Source: Gammaproteobacteria bacterium RBG_16_37_9 (GTDB lineage: Bacteria; Pseudomonadota; Gammaproteobacteria; UBA9339). Taken from it: 16,244 bases of DNA. Shown here piece by piece: positions 1 through 6,639 of this stretch. The stretch lies in the NCBI GenBank assembly GCA_001801345.1, contig MGXJ01000021.1, positions 3,321 through 19,564 of the forward strand, written 5' to 3'. Below the pieces are notes generated by a model, which was not told the DNA's origin, searched no databases, and saw nothing but the letters and a program-made list of their open reading frames with translations. Made by a program: the position numbers and the translations under genes. Within the stretch, counting starts at the first letter, position 1; each line of letters opens with the position of its first letter.

Positions 1-420
1 TCGGGACTTGACCCCTTTTTCTTTTATCTTCTTCTTTAAATCATCTAGGGTACTTTGCCATAAAGTTTTATTATCGCTAGATAGCTTAATTTGTTTATTT
101 TTTGTTTTTGGAGCTTGTTTTTGAGGATTAATGATATAGCGTATGGTGGTAATAGTTTTGAATTCAGGCTGCACTCGTAGGTTTTTTATAATATCAGGAA
201 TGATATATCGCAATCTTGTAGCCCATGATGTATTTGAGACAGTAACGGTAACCACAGAATTTTTGTAGTTAGCAAAATGGCAGTGCTTGGCCAAATCAGC
301 ATCAAGTGATGTGCAAAACATAAGCCCAAGATCTTTAGCGGTTTTAGATTTGTTAATTAATTTTGTTAGAGGCGAATCAATTTTTTTTAGAATTTCAGTA
401 ATGGTTTTCATTTGAGTCAT
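1..420 (-). CDS. dciA: DciA-like DUF721 protein (replicative helicase loader), 3' end outside window
   Basis: The minus strand is open from an ATG at 420-418 to the first base of the window, giving at least 140 residues with no stop. The protein begins MTQMKTITEILKK; a second ATG at 411-409 (MKTITEI) is an equally possible start, and neither has a clear Shine-Dalgarno. The middle reads HCHFANYKNSVVTVTVSNTSWATRLRY written in two parts: a basic strand-rich segment, then a 'NTSWATRLRY' helix start, which is the typical DUF721 pattern. DciA proteins load or assist the replicative helicase DnaB in bacteria that lack DnaC. In many gammaproteobacteria this gene sits next to secA and is transcribed away from it, as here, with 36 bp between this start and the secA ATG. 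The last visible residues (KEKGVKSR) are encoded by a sequence resembling the arm of the palindrome after secA. Family assignment rests on pattern recognition. Confidence 0.72.
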   Translation of the reverse strand, partial: MTQMKTITEILKKIDSPLTKLINKSKTAKDLGLMFCTSLDADLAKHCHFANYKNSVVTVTVSNTSWATRLRYIIPDIIKNLRVQPEFKTITTIRYIINPQKQAPKTKNKQIKLSSDNKTLWQSTLDDLKKKIKEKGVKSR

Positions 421-433
421 TTTACGGCATAAT
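405..433 (+). promoter_or_regulatory. Candidate sigma-70 promoter for secA
   Basis: TTTTCA (405-410, 4 of 6 to the -35 consensus) and CATAAT (428-433, 5 of 6 to the -10 consensus) are 17 bp apart. A start near 440 would leave a leader of about 17 nt before the secA ATG, with no obvious ribosome-binding site. The -35 box lies inside the first codons of the divergent dciA-like gene. This is inferred from sequence matches only; AT-rich DNA gives chance matches. Confidence 0.33.
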
Positions 434-456
434 GTTTTTGATTGCTAATTGCAGAT

Positions 457-3201
457 ATGGTTAAAAAAATCTTACATAAAATATTTGGAACTAGAAATGA
501 CCGAGTTTTGAAACGGCTCGCAAAGAATGTTGCTGCGATCAATGTATTTGAACCGCAAATGCAGGCTTTGTCTAATGAAGAACTTAAAGCGAAAACTGCT
601 CAGTTACGTCAGCGCTTGCAAAGCGGAATGACGCTTGAGATGCTGTTGCCCGAAGCTTTTGCTGTGGTCCGCGAAGCAAGTGTGCGAACTTTAGGACTTC
701 GCCATTTTGATGTGCAATTAATTGGTGGGATGGTGCTGCATGAAGGAAAAATTGCAGAAATGCGCACTGGTGAAGGTAAAACCTTGGTGGCAACTTTAGC
801 TGCATATTTGAATGCTCTAACTAGCAAAGCAGTGCATATTGTCACTGTTAACGACTATTTGGCCAAACGCGATGCTGCTTGGATGGAACCGATCTACAGT
901 TTTTTAGATTTGACTGTTGGGGTAATTGTAGCTGGTCAAAATCATGAAGAGAAGAAAATCGCTTACGCCAAAGATATAGTTTATGGAACCAATAATGAAT
1001 TTGGTTTTGATTATTTACGCGACAATATGGCATTTAGTTTTGACGATAAAGTGCAGCGTGGATTGTATTTTGCCATTATTGATGAAGTTGATTCTATTTT
1101 AATCGATGAAGCCCGCACTCCTTTAATTATTTCTGGGCCATCTGAAGATAGTTCTGATTTATACACTAGAATTGATAAATTAATTCCTTATCTAAAAAAA
1201 CAGGAAAAACTAGACAAGCTAGATCAGCCAGTTCCGCCAGAAGAAGTAGGTGATTACACTTTAGATGAAAAATCGCGTCAGGCGTATCTTACTGAAACTG
1301 GGCACCAACATGTGGAGGAATTGAGTGTTAAGATGGGATTAGTTGGAGCTAGCGAAAGTTTGTATGATGCCAAGAATATCAAAATGATGCATCATCTTAA
1401 TGCTGCTTTGCGCGCGCATACTTTATTTCATCGTGATGTTGATTACATTGTTAGAGACGATGAAGTGATTATAGTTGATGAACATACCGGTCGCACTATG
1501 GAGGGGCGGCGTTGGTCAGATGGGTTGCATCAGGCAGTAGAAGCCAAAGAAGGCGCGCAGATCCGAAATGAAAATCAAACTCTTGCTACAATAACATTCC
1601 AAAATTATTTTCGACTTTACGATAAAATTTCTGGTATGACTGGCACTGCCGATACTGAGGCTTATGAGTTTCAGCAAATTTATGGTTTAGAGGTGTTGGT
1701 AATACCAACTCATATGCTGATGATTCGCAAAGATCTTCCCGATCAAATTTATTTGACAGCTAAAGAAAAATTTAATGCTGTATTACAAGATATCAAAGAA
1801 AATAGTAAAAAAGGGCAGCCGATTTTAGTTGGCACCGCTTCTATTGAAACATCAGAAAAATTATCAGTATTACTTAATAAAGCTGGAATTGCTCATCAAG
1901 TTTTGAATGCTAAATATCATGAGCGTGAGGCTAAAATTATAGCTCAAGCTGGTCGTCCTGGAGCGGTTACAATTTCGACTAACATGGCTGGTCGTGGCAC
2001 TGATATTGTTCTTGGTGGTGCTTTAGACACTGAACTAAAAGCTTTAGAAAACCCAACTGATGAAGGAATAACTAAAGTTAAAATCGATTGGCAAGAGCGG
2101 CACAACAAAGCTATAGCAGCTGGTGGTTTGCATGTAATTGGTTCGGAGCGTCATGAATCACGGCGTATTGATAATCAATTGCGCGGACGCTCAGGTCGTC
2201 AAGGTGATCCAGGTTCTTCCAGATTTTATTTATCCTTAGAAGATAATTTATTGCGTATTTTTGCTTCTGATCGTATCGCTACCATCATGAAAAAATTAGG
2301 CATGCAAGAGAACGAAGTAATAGAGCATAGCTTGGTAACAAGAGCAGTTGAAAACGCACAACGTAAAGTAGAAGGGCACAATTTTGATATCCGTAAACAT
2401 CTTTTAGAATTTGATAATGTTGCTAATGAGCAACGTAAGGTGATTTATAGGCAGCGCGACGATTTGATGACTGCAGTCGATATTTCAGAAACAATAGGAA
2501 TTGTGCGTAGTGATGTAGTTAATGCAATTGTTGATATTTTTATTCCTCCACAAAGTTTGGAAGAACAATGGGATATTTCGGGTTTAGAGCGTCAATTGCA
2601 ACAAGATTTTGGTATGAGTTTGCCAATTAAAGAGTGGCTAACAAAAGATAGCTCTTTGCATGAGGAAAGTTTGCGTTCTAAAATTCTTGAACAGGCTAAT
2701 AAGGTTTATCATGAAAAAGAAGCTCAAGTTAATCCAGAAGTAATGCGTAATATTGAACGTTCTATCATGCTTCAAGTTTTAGATACAAATTGGAAGGATC
2801 ATTTGGCCTCTATGGATCATCTGCGTGACGGTATTCATTTACGTGGTTATGCGCAACAAAATCCTAAACAGGAATACAAGAAAGAAGCATTCAATATGTT
2901 TACGCGGATGCTGGAAGATATAAAACGAGATGTAATTCGCATGCTTTACGCGATACAAATTAAAAGTAAGGAAGATGTAATGGAGATTGAAGAGGAGCGC
3001 AGGCGGCTTGCAGAACAAGAGCAAAATAAAATGAAGTTTGTTCATGCTGCTACTGATGCTGTGCCAGCAAATGATTCTATATCACAGGATATTGAAGGCA
3101 AAACAACTTATGTGCGCGAAACTCCAAAAGTTGGTCGTAACGATATGTGTCCTTGCGGTTCTGGCAAGAAATTTAAGCAGTGTCATGGGAAGTTGAAATG
3201 A
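457..3201 (+). CDS. secA: Protein translocase subunit SecA
   Basis: ATPase motor that pushes unfolded preproteins through the SecYEG channel; it acts at the inner membrane with SecB, SecYEG and signal-peptide-bearing clients. The ATG at 457 gives 914 aa beginning MVKKILHKIFGTRNDR, which aligns end to end with E. coli SecA (901 aa). An in-frame TTG at 442 would add five residues and is less likely. Visible landmarks are Walker A (TGEGKT, Lys108), the DEAD-like box (IIDEVDSILIDEARTP), the motor motifs GMTGTADTEA, ATISTNMAGRGTDIVLGG in slightly altered form (VTISTNMAGRGTDIV), and RIDNQLRGRSGRQGD. The C-terminal zinc-binding, SecB-contacting tail has Cys898, Cys900, Cys909 and His910. All expected parts are present, so it should be functional. 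It is followed six bases later by a long palindrome and diverges from the dciA-like gene. No secM-like arrest gene is visible upstream. Confidence 0.98.
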   Translation: MVKKILHKIFGTRNDRVLKRLAKNVAAINVFEPQMQALSNEELKAKTAQLRQRLQSGMTLEMLLPEAFAVVREASVRTLGLRHFDVQLIGGMVLHEGKIAEMRTGEGKTLVATLAAYLNALTSKAVHIVTVNDYLAKRDAAWMEPIYSFLDLTVGVIVAGQNHEEKKIAYAKDIVYGTNNEFGFDYLRDNMAFSFDDKVQRGLYFAIIDEVDSILIDEARTPLIISGPSEDSSDLYTRIDKLIPYLKKQEKLDKLDQPVPPEEVGDYTLDEKSRQAYLTETGHQHVEELSVKMGLVGASESLYDAKNIKMMHHLNAALRAHTLFHRDVDYIVRDDEVIIVDEHTGRTMEGRRWSDGLHQAVEAKEGAQIRNENQTLATITFQNYFRLYDKISGMTGTADTEAYEFQQIYGLEVLVIPTHMLMIRKDLPDQIYLTAKEKFNAVLQDIKENSKKGQPILVGTASIETSEKLSVLLNKAGIAHQVLNAKYHEREAKIIAQAGRPGAVTISTNMAGRGTDIVLGGALDTELKALENPTDEGITKVKIDWQERHNKAIAAGGLHVIGSERHESRRIDNQLRGRSGRQGDPGSSRFYLSLEDNLLRIFASDRIATIMKKLGMQENEVIEHSLVTRAVENAQRKVEGHNFDIRKHLLEFDNVANEQRKVIYRQRDDLMTAVDISETIGIVRSDVVNAIVDIFIPPQSLEEQWDISGLERQLQQDFGMSLPIKEWLTKDSSLHEESLRSKILEQANKVYHEKEAQVNPEVMRNIERSIMLQVLDTNWKDHLASMDHLRDGIHLRGYAQQNPKQEYKKEAFNMFTRMLEDIKRDVIRMLYAIQIKSKEDVMEIEEERRRLAEQEQNKMKFVHAATDAVPANDSISQDIEGKTTYVRETPKVGRNDMCPCGSGKKFKQCHGKLK

Positions 3202-3204
3202 AGC

Positions 3205-3280
3205 AAGGGTGTCAAGTCCTTACAACATACAACGTCCTTAATAGGTTTTGTTGTATGTTGTAAGGACTAGACACCTTTTT
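3205..3280 (+). terminator. Long palindrome after secA, likely terminator
   Basis: Arms at 3208-3233 and 3250-3275 are complementary over 26 positions with one A-A mismatch (3214/3269). They may extend three more pairs outward, around a 16-nt loop. A run of five T follows (3276-3280), so it looks like an intrinsic terminator for secA. It is far longer than a normal terminator stem, and its arm sequence (core GTCAAGTCC) recurs at the left edge of the window, so it is probably a copy of a dispersed palindromic repeat used as a terminator. It ends directly at the ATG of the next gene. Confidence 0.75.
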
Positions 3281-4318
3281 ATGAGAAAAAATCCTCCAAC
3301 AGTTTCCATTATCATATCTACTTATAATAGTCCGAAAGCTTTGGATTTAGTGCTAGCGTCATTGGCAGAGCAAGATGTTGATGGTTTTGAAGTAATAGTA
3401 GCTGATGATGGATCAAACGACGAAACTAAAAAAGTTATAGAGTCGTTGAGGTCAAAAATTAATTATGATATTAAACATGTATGGCAGCCTCATGATGGAT
3501 TTCGCGCTGCTATGATTAGAAATAAAGGAGTTGCTTTTGCTAAAGGCGATTATTTGATTTTCTTGGATGGAGATACAATTCCTCTAGTATCATTTGTTAA
3601 GAAGCATCAAAAATTAGCAGAAAACAATTATTTTATTGCTGGTAATAGAATTTTATTGTCGCCTGCTTTTACTCAGCAAGTGTTGCAACAAGAGGTTTCT
3701 TTGCAGAAATGGGGGATATGGCATTGGCTCTATGCTTTTTGTCGAGGGTGGATTAATCGATTTTTGCCAATTTTGCCGCTTGGGAATTTATATTTTCGAT
3801 ATTTGTTTTGGGATAAATGGCAAGGGGTAAAGACATGTAATTTAGGTGTATGGAAGAAGGATTTTATTGCAGTAAATGGTTTTGATGAAAGCTATTGCGG
3901 TTGGGGTTATGAGGATTCTGATTTAGTTGTTAGGTTAATACGCAAAGGGATTTTACGCAAAGATGGGCGCTTTGCAGTGCCAGTTTTGCATTTGTGGCAT
4001 CCTGACAATAATCGTGCTCGAGAACCAATAAATCATAAAAAATTGGAAGAGGTTATACATTCTACTCGTATTGAAGCTGTAGATGGGGTTAATCAGTATA
4101 TTAAATTTATTCCACGCGGCTTGCCGCGTGACAAAGCAATGGGGGATTACTCGCAACATCCTGTCGCTCGCCCCTTTGGGGCCTGCCCTCGGCAGTTGCG
4201 AAATTTGGCAATCCTGCCAAATTTGTTCCAAGGGGGAGAGGCGCCGCTCTCCCCCTTGGGCGAGCCAGGGGTTCATACCCCGGGCGAAGTCAAAAAATTG
4301 ATTGCCGATGAATTATAA
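3281..4318 (+). CDS. Family 2 glycosyltransferase with repeat-encoded C-terminal tail
   Basis: GT-A-fold glycosyltransferase, presumably adding a sugar to LPS or another envelope glycan in the cytoplasm. The ATG at 3281 gives 345 aa and sits just before the domain start (PTVSIIISTYN, residues 6-16). Visible parts are the nucleotide-binding ADDGSNDET (41-49), the GFRAAMIRNKG segment (73-83), the metal-binding DxD in FLDGDTIP (94-101), and the galactosyltransferase-like C-terminal motif NGFDESYCGWGYEDSDLVVR (199-218) with HLWHP (237-241). No transmembrane anchor is seen. Residues from about 278 to 336 are encoded by a GC-rich, hairpin-packed element, so the native enzyme was probably about 275-285 aa. 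No Shine-Dalgarno lies at normal distance: an AAGGA at 3262-3266 is 14 nt upstream and inside the palindrome. Its last codons overlap the next gene by 11 nt, suggesting coupled translation. Donor and acceptor sugars cannot be told from sequence. Confidence 0.88.
   Translation: MRKNPPTVSIIISTYNSPKALDLVLASLAEQDVDGFEVIVADDGSNDETKKVIESLRSKINYDIKHVWQPHDGFRAAMIRNKGVAFAKGDYLIFLDGDTIPLVSFVKKHQKLAENNYFIAGNRILLSPAFTQQVLQQEVSLQKWGIWHWLYAFCRGWINRFLPILPLGNLYFRYLFWDKWQGVKTCNLGVWKKDFIAVNGFDESYCGWGYEDSDLVVRLIRKGILRKDGRFAVPVLHLWHPDNNRAREPINHKKLEEVIHSTRIEAVDGVNQYIKFIPRGLPRDKAMGDYSQHPVARPFGACPRQLRNLAILPNLFQGGEAPLSPLGEPGVHTPGEVKKLIADEL
4112..4285 (+). repeat. GC-rich multi-hairpin element inside the 3' end of the glycosyltransferase gene
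   Basis: About 170 bp that are visibly richer in G and C than their surroundings hold at least six inverted repeats in a row. These are CACGCGGC/GCCGCGTG (4113-4120 with 4123-4130); GCCCC/GGGGC (4170-4174 with 4178-4182); CTGCC/GGCAG (4183-4187 with 4191-4195), the last two enclosed by CGCAAC/GTTGCG (4152-4157 with 4195-4200); AAATTTGGCA/TGCCAAATTT (4201-4210 with 4215-4224); CCAAGGGGGAGAG/CTCTCCCCCTTGG (4228-4240 with 4247-4259); and GGGGT/ACCCC (4268-4272 with 4277-4281). The reading frame stays open throughout, encoding a low-complexity Pro/Gly/Arg tail. Exact ends are uncertain. It looks like one or several palindromic elements inserted in frame. Confidence 0.75.
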
Positions 4319-5612
4319 AAAAATCACTAATGCATTAGAACTTACAAGTAAAGCTTGCGCTGTTATGACCGCGCCTGCCATTGTGCTTTCAACCGCAGCT
4401 ACCGTTGTGTTGTTTCCCCTAACGATTGCGCTTAATCTTGCAGCTGGAAACTTGCGTGAAAAATTTAATTTAATCATACGTAATCCAGTTGCTTTAGTTT
4501 TTTTGCTTTTTTGCGCTTTATTTTTGTTTGGGGCACTTTATTCTACGGCTCCATGGCAGCCTGATATATTATTAACACTACGTAAATACGATAAATTTTT
4601 ATTTGCGGTTTTATTTTTCCCTTTATTTACTGAAGAACGATGGCGTAATTATGCTATTAATGCTTTTATGATAGCAATTTTAGCTCTGTTAATAGCTTCA
4701 TATTTTAAAGTGAACTTGTATTATTGGTCTGCTGGATCAGCACAGGTTTTTAATCCTGGGATTATGTTTGATTTTTTAATATCTTTTGGAGCAAGCGGAG
4801 GGTCACATGACGGTTCTACCTGGATAATAGAGATTTTTAAACCTAGTATTGAATTTAATTTTTTAATGTCTTTTGCTGCTTATTTGTGTTTATTTAAAAT
4901 TACATCCATAGGTCGCTATCGTTTAATGTGGATTATATTTTTAATTTCTATTGTATATACTGTTTTGTTTCGTAGTATTGGTAGGTCCGGTTATTTCGTT
5001 TTTGGTGGTTTAATGATTTTGTTTTTTGTGCAAAAGTTTAGGTGGCGAGGGTTGTTTTTAGCAATTATAGGTGTGGCTTTACTTTTTGGGTTGGCTTTTA
5101 ATTTTTCTTCAACGTTTAAACAAAGGGTTAATGCGATATTTAGTGATGTTAAAGAATATCATAAAAATGATATGACTTCGGTTGGTTTGCGCATGACATT
5201 TGTGAAAAATAGTATCGGGCTTATAAAAAAACATCCAATGTTTGGTGCTGGCACCGGTAGTTTTGCCAAAGAGTATGCTGCAATTGAACCTACCCCTTCA
5301 GTATTAGCTAATAATCCACATAATGAGTATGCATATATTACGGTGCAGTTTGGTATCTTGGGGCTAGTAATAATTCTATTGTTTTTTGGAGTGCCTATAT
5401 GGTATAGCCAATATTTACCAGAAGAACAAAAATATCTTGCGCGAGGAGTAATTTTAGGGATTATGCTCGGCTCTTTGGCTAATTCGTGGTTGTTGGATGT
5501 GACTTCGGGCCATCTTTATGCCTATTTTATTGCTTTAGCTTTTGCTGCACTGCCAGATAGAGATGGTGGTAGCCGCAGGCTTAAGCCTGCGTTGCCAAAA
5601 AACGCAAGCTAA
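4308..5612 (+). CDS. O-antigen ligase-like polymerase/ligase (Wzy_C family)
   Basis: Integral inner-membrane glycosyltransferase of the WaaL/Wzy_C type, which would transfer undecaprenyl-linked polysaccharide to lipid A-core on the periplasmic face. The ATG at 4308 gives 434 aa and overlaps the previous stop by 11 nt; an in-frame TTG at 4302 is less likely. About ten hydrophobic segments are visible. The family signature is present: FRSIGRSGYFVFGG (Arg and SGR region), KKHPMFGAGTGSFAKEY, then NNPHNEYAYITVQFGILGL, the periplasmic-loop His motif followed by a transmembrane helix. The last 15 residues (GGSRRLKPALPKNAS) come from a dispersed palindromic repeat that also supplies the stop codon, so the native C-terminus was different. 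Wzy polymerases and other ligases of this superfamily cannot be separated reliably by eye. The neighbouring glycosyltransferases support an LPS role. Confidence 0.83.
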   Translation: MNYKKITNALELTSKACAVMTAPAIVLSTAATVVLFPLTIALNLAAGNLREKFNLIIRNPVALVFLLFCALFLFGALYSTAPWQPDILLTLRKYDKFLFAVLFFPLFTEERWRNYAINAFMIAILALLIASYFKVNLYYWSAGSAQVFNPGIMFDFLISFGASGGSHDGSTWIIEIFKPSIEFNFLMSFAAYLCLFKITSIGRYRLMWIIFLISIVYTVLFRSIGRSGYFVFGGLMILFFVQKFRWRGLFLAIIGVALLFGLAFNFSSTFKQRVNAIFSDVKEYHKNDMTSVGLRMTFVKNSIGLIKKHPMFGAGTGSFAKEYAAIEPTPSVLANNPHNEYAYITVQFGILGLVIILLFFGVPIWYSQYLPEEQKYLARGVILGIMLGSLANSWLLDVTSGHLYAYFIALAFAALPDRDGGSRRLKPALPKNAS

Positions 5613-5649
5613 AGTTTACCCCGTTATGTTTTTAAACGGGGCTTGCGTT
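5565..5649 (+). repeat. REP-like palindromic repeat, copy 1, in the 3' end of the ligase gene
   Basis: GTAG (5569-5572) is followed by the perfect palindrome CGCAGGCTTAAGCCTGCG (5574-5591), then AACGCAAGCTAAAG (5601-5614). The same order is found in the intergenic copy at 15070-15131, but here the right arm is shortened (TTTACC in place of a CTTGCGGCTACC-type end). A second layer follows: AACGCAAG (5601-5608) pairs with CTTGCGTT (5642-5649) and encloses CCCCGTT/AACGGGG (5619-5625 with 5635-5641). The repeat encodes the last 15 residues and the TAA stop of the ligase. It lies between two convergent genes and may slow transcription, but no proper T-run follows the hairpins. Confidence 0.8.
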
Positions 5650-5671
5650 ATTCCAACAGCCTTTTTTGTGT

Positions 5672-6430
5672 TCAAGATTTGTAATTTTTCTCCATTAACT
5701 TCGCATATTTGTAAAATGTTCCTTCGAAGTTACTAAAGGCAATAATAAATCCAGGCCAGCCATCAAGAAATCCCAATTTTATAAAATAAATTTTAACAAA
5801 AATCCAGCTGGCGTGTAGCAATGTTTTTGTAATTCCAGGGGCTACATGCATTGATTCTAATTTTGCTGCAGCTAGGGAAGAATAGTGGTTGGATTTATCT
5901 AATAATTCAGTAAGGTTTTTGAATGGATAGTGTAATAGATAGTTGGTTAATTTTCCAATCGAGCCATTAACGATGGGTTTTGGGTGCACATCATATTTAA
6001 AATACACGAGCCCCTTGCGTAATAGTTTAATCGGTAAATCGCTTTTGGGATTTAAACTGTACCATAATGTTTTTCCCATAAAAGAGTTCAGGCGAGGGAG
6101 TTTGTAAGCAGCATGTGTGGGGTTGTTATTTATGGTTATAAGTATTTCCTGTTTTAATTTTTCAGAAATTCTCTCATCCGCATCAATTAAAAGACACCAG
6201 TCTGAATTGATAATGTTCAAAGCGCGATTACTTTGTTCACCAAAGCCAGGCCAATCGGTATTGATAATAGTTAATGGGTATTTTTTGCAGATTTCTAAGG
6301 TATTGTCAGTGCTGCCGCAGTCTAAGATAATAATTTCATTTACCCACAACGCAGATTCGATGCAAGCGGTAATGTCTTCTGCTTCATTTTTTGTCATTAT
6401 AACAACGCTAATGGAGGATTTGGTTGTCAT
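5672..6430 (-). CDS. WaaE/KdtX-like family 2 glycosyltransferase (LPS core)
   Basis: Cytoplasmic GT2 enzyme of the WaaE/LgtF/KdtX group, whose known members add a glucose or similar sugar to the inner core heptose or Kdo of LPS. It is 252 aa, the usual length. Motifs in order are SISVVIMTKNEAEDI (6-20), ILDCGSTDNT (35-44, nucleotide binding), WPGFGEQSNRAL (60-71), the metal-binding LLIDADERI (80-88) with Asp83 and Asp85, then LLRKG and YDVHPKPIVNG, and an amphipathic/hydrophobic C-terminal third (WIFVKIYFIKLGFLDGWPGF) that probably rests on the membrane. The ATG at 6430 shares four bases (ATGA) with the stop of the lipoprotein gene upstream, so the two are almost certainly one transcript. It converges on the ligase gene. 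The acceptor cannot be decided from sequence. Confidence 0.87.
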   Translation of the reverse strand: MTTKSSISVVIMTKNEAEDITACIESALWVNEIIILDCGSTDNTLEICKKYPLTIINTDWPGFGEQSNRALNIINSDWCLLIDADERISEKLKQEILITINNNPTHAAYKLPRLNSFMGKTLWYSLNPKSDLPIKLLRKGLVYFKYDVHPKPIVNGSIGKLTNYLLHYPFKNLTELLDKSNHYSSLAAAKLESMHVAPGITKTLLHASWIFVKIYFIKLGFLDGWPGFIIAFSNFEGTFYKYAKLMEKNYKS

Positions 6431-6555
6431 TTATTATCGCTCGAGTTGGTATCTTGCTGTTCTGAAGCAGGTAAATATAGCGGACCTGTTTGACCACACC
6501 CAGCAATGCTCAATAAAATACAGAAAATTGGGAAAAATAACATTTTTTTTAGCAT
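6427..6555 (-). CDS. lptM: LptM-like small lipoprotein (LPS translocon maturation chaperone)
   Basis: A 42-residue reading frame runs on the minus strand from the ATG at 6555-6553 to the TGA at 6429-6427. It begins MLKKMLFFPIFCILLSIAGC: a short basic start, a hydrophobic stretch, and a lipobox (IAGC) whose Cys20 would be lipidated. The mature part starts CGQTGPLYLP, the hallmark of the YifL/LptM family (E. coli YifL has GCGLKGPLYFP). LptM is known in E. coli to bind the LptD-LptE complex and promote correct LptD disulfides. Its TGA overlaps the ATG of the WaaE-like gene by four bases. It is divergent from the carboxylesterase-lptD-surA group, putting it about 0.8 kb from lptD. An internal ATG at 6543 would leave too short a signal sequence. 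The mature tail is short (22 aa) and Ser/Asp/Gln-rich. Confidence 0.85.
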   Translation of the reverse strand: MLKKMLFFPIFCILLSIAGCGQTGPLYLPASEQQDTNSSDNK

Positions 6556-6587
6556 GTTTGCTCACTATTTAGTAATATGACTATAAA

Positions 6588-6616
6588 TTAAAATGTATTA
6601 TACAGTCTATTATAAT
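6588..6616 (+). promoter_or_regulatory. Candidate promoter of the carboxylesterase-lptD-surA operon
   Basis: A perfect TATAAT at 6611-6616 lies 17 bp downstream of TTAAAA (6588-6593, 4 of 6 to the -35 consensus). Transcription would start near 6623, followed by AAAGG (6628-6632), seven bases before the ATG at 6640. The intergenic DNA is extremely AT-rich, so other boxes are possible. Confidence 0.5.
6597..6602 (-). promoter_or_regulatory. Candidate -10 box of the divergent lptM-glycosyltransferase operon
   Basis: On the minus strand 6602-6597 reads TATAAT, preceded by TG, 42 nt from the lptM-like ATG. The -35 region at the right spacing (6625-6620, TATTAA) is poor, so this may rely on the TG-type extended element. 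It overlaps the opposing promoter, so the two operons would compete for polymerase. Inference from sequence only. Confidence 0.35.
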
Positions 6617-6639
6617 AATTTAATATTAAAGGTAAGAAA

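Noticed and set aside
442..456. TTG start of secA five codons upstream of the ATG
   Set aside because: The ATG at 457 matches the normal SecA N-terminus and Lys108 then has the E. coli numbering; no Shine-Dalgarno favours the TTG.
3953..4276. Minus-strand reading frame of about 107 codons across the end of the glycosyltransferase gene
   Set aside because: It is opposite a well-supported GT2 domain and the GC-rich hairpin block, where stops are rare in all frames; it shows no recognisable domain.
5619..5641. Intrinsic terminator for the ligase gene (CCCCGTT/AACGGGG hairpin)
   Set aside because: No T-run follows on either strand and the hairpin belongs to the composite repeat; termination there is possible but not supported.
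6117..6572. Plus-strand reading frame of about 151 codons opposite the WaaE-like and LptM-like genes
   Set aside because: Both minus-strand genes have clear family motifs and coupled start/stop; the plus-strand frame has no start signal or motif.
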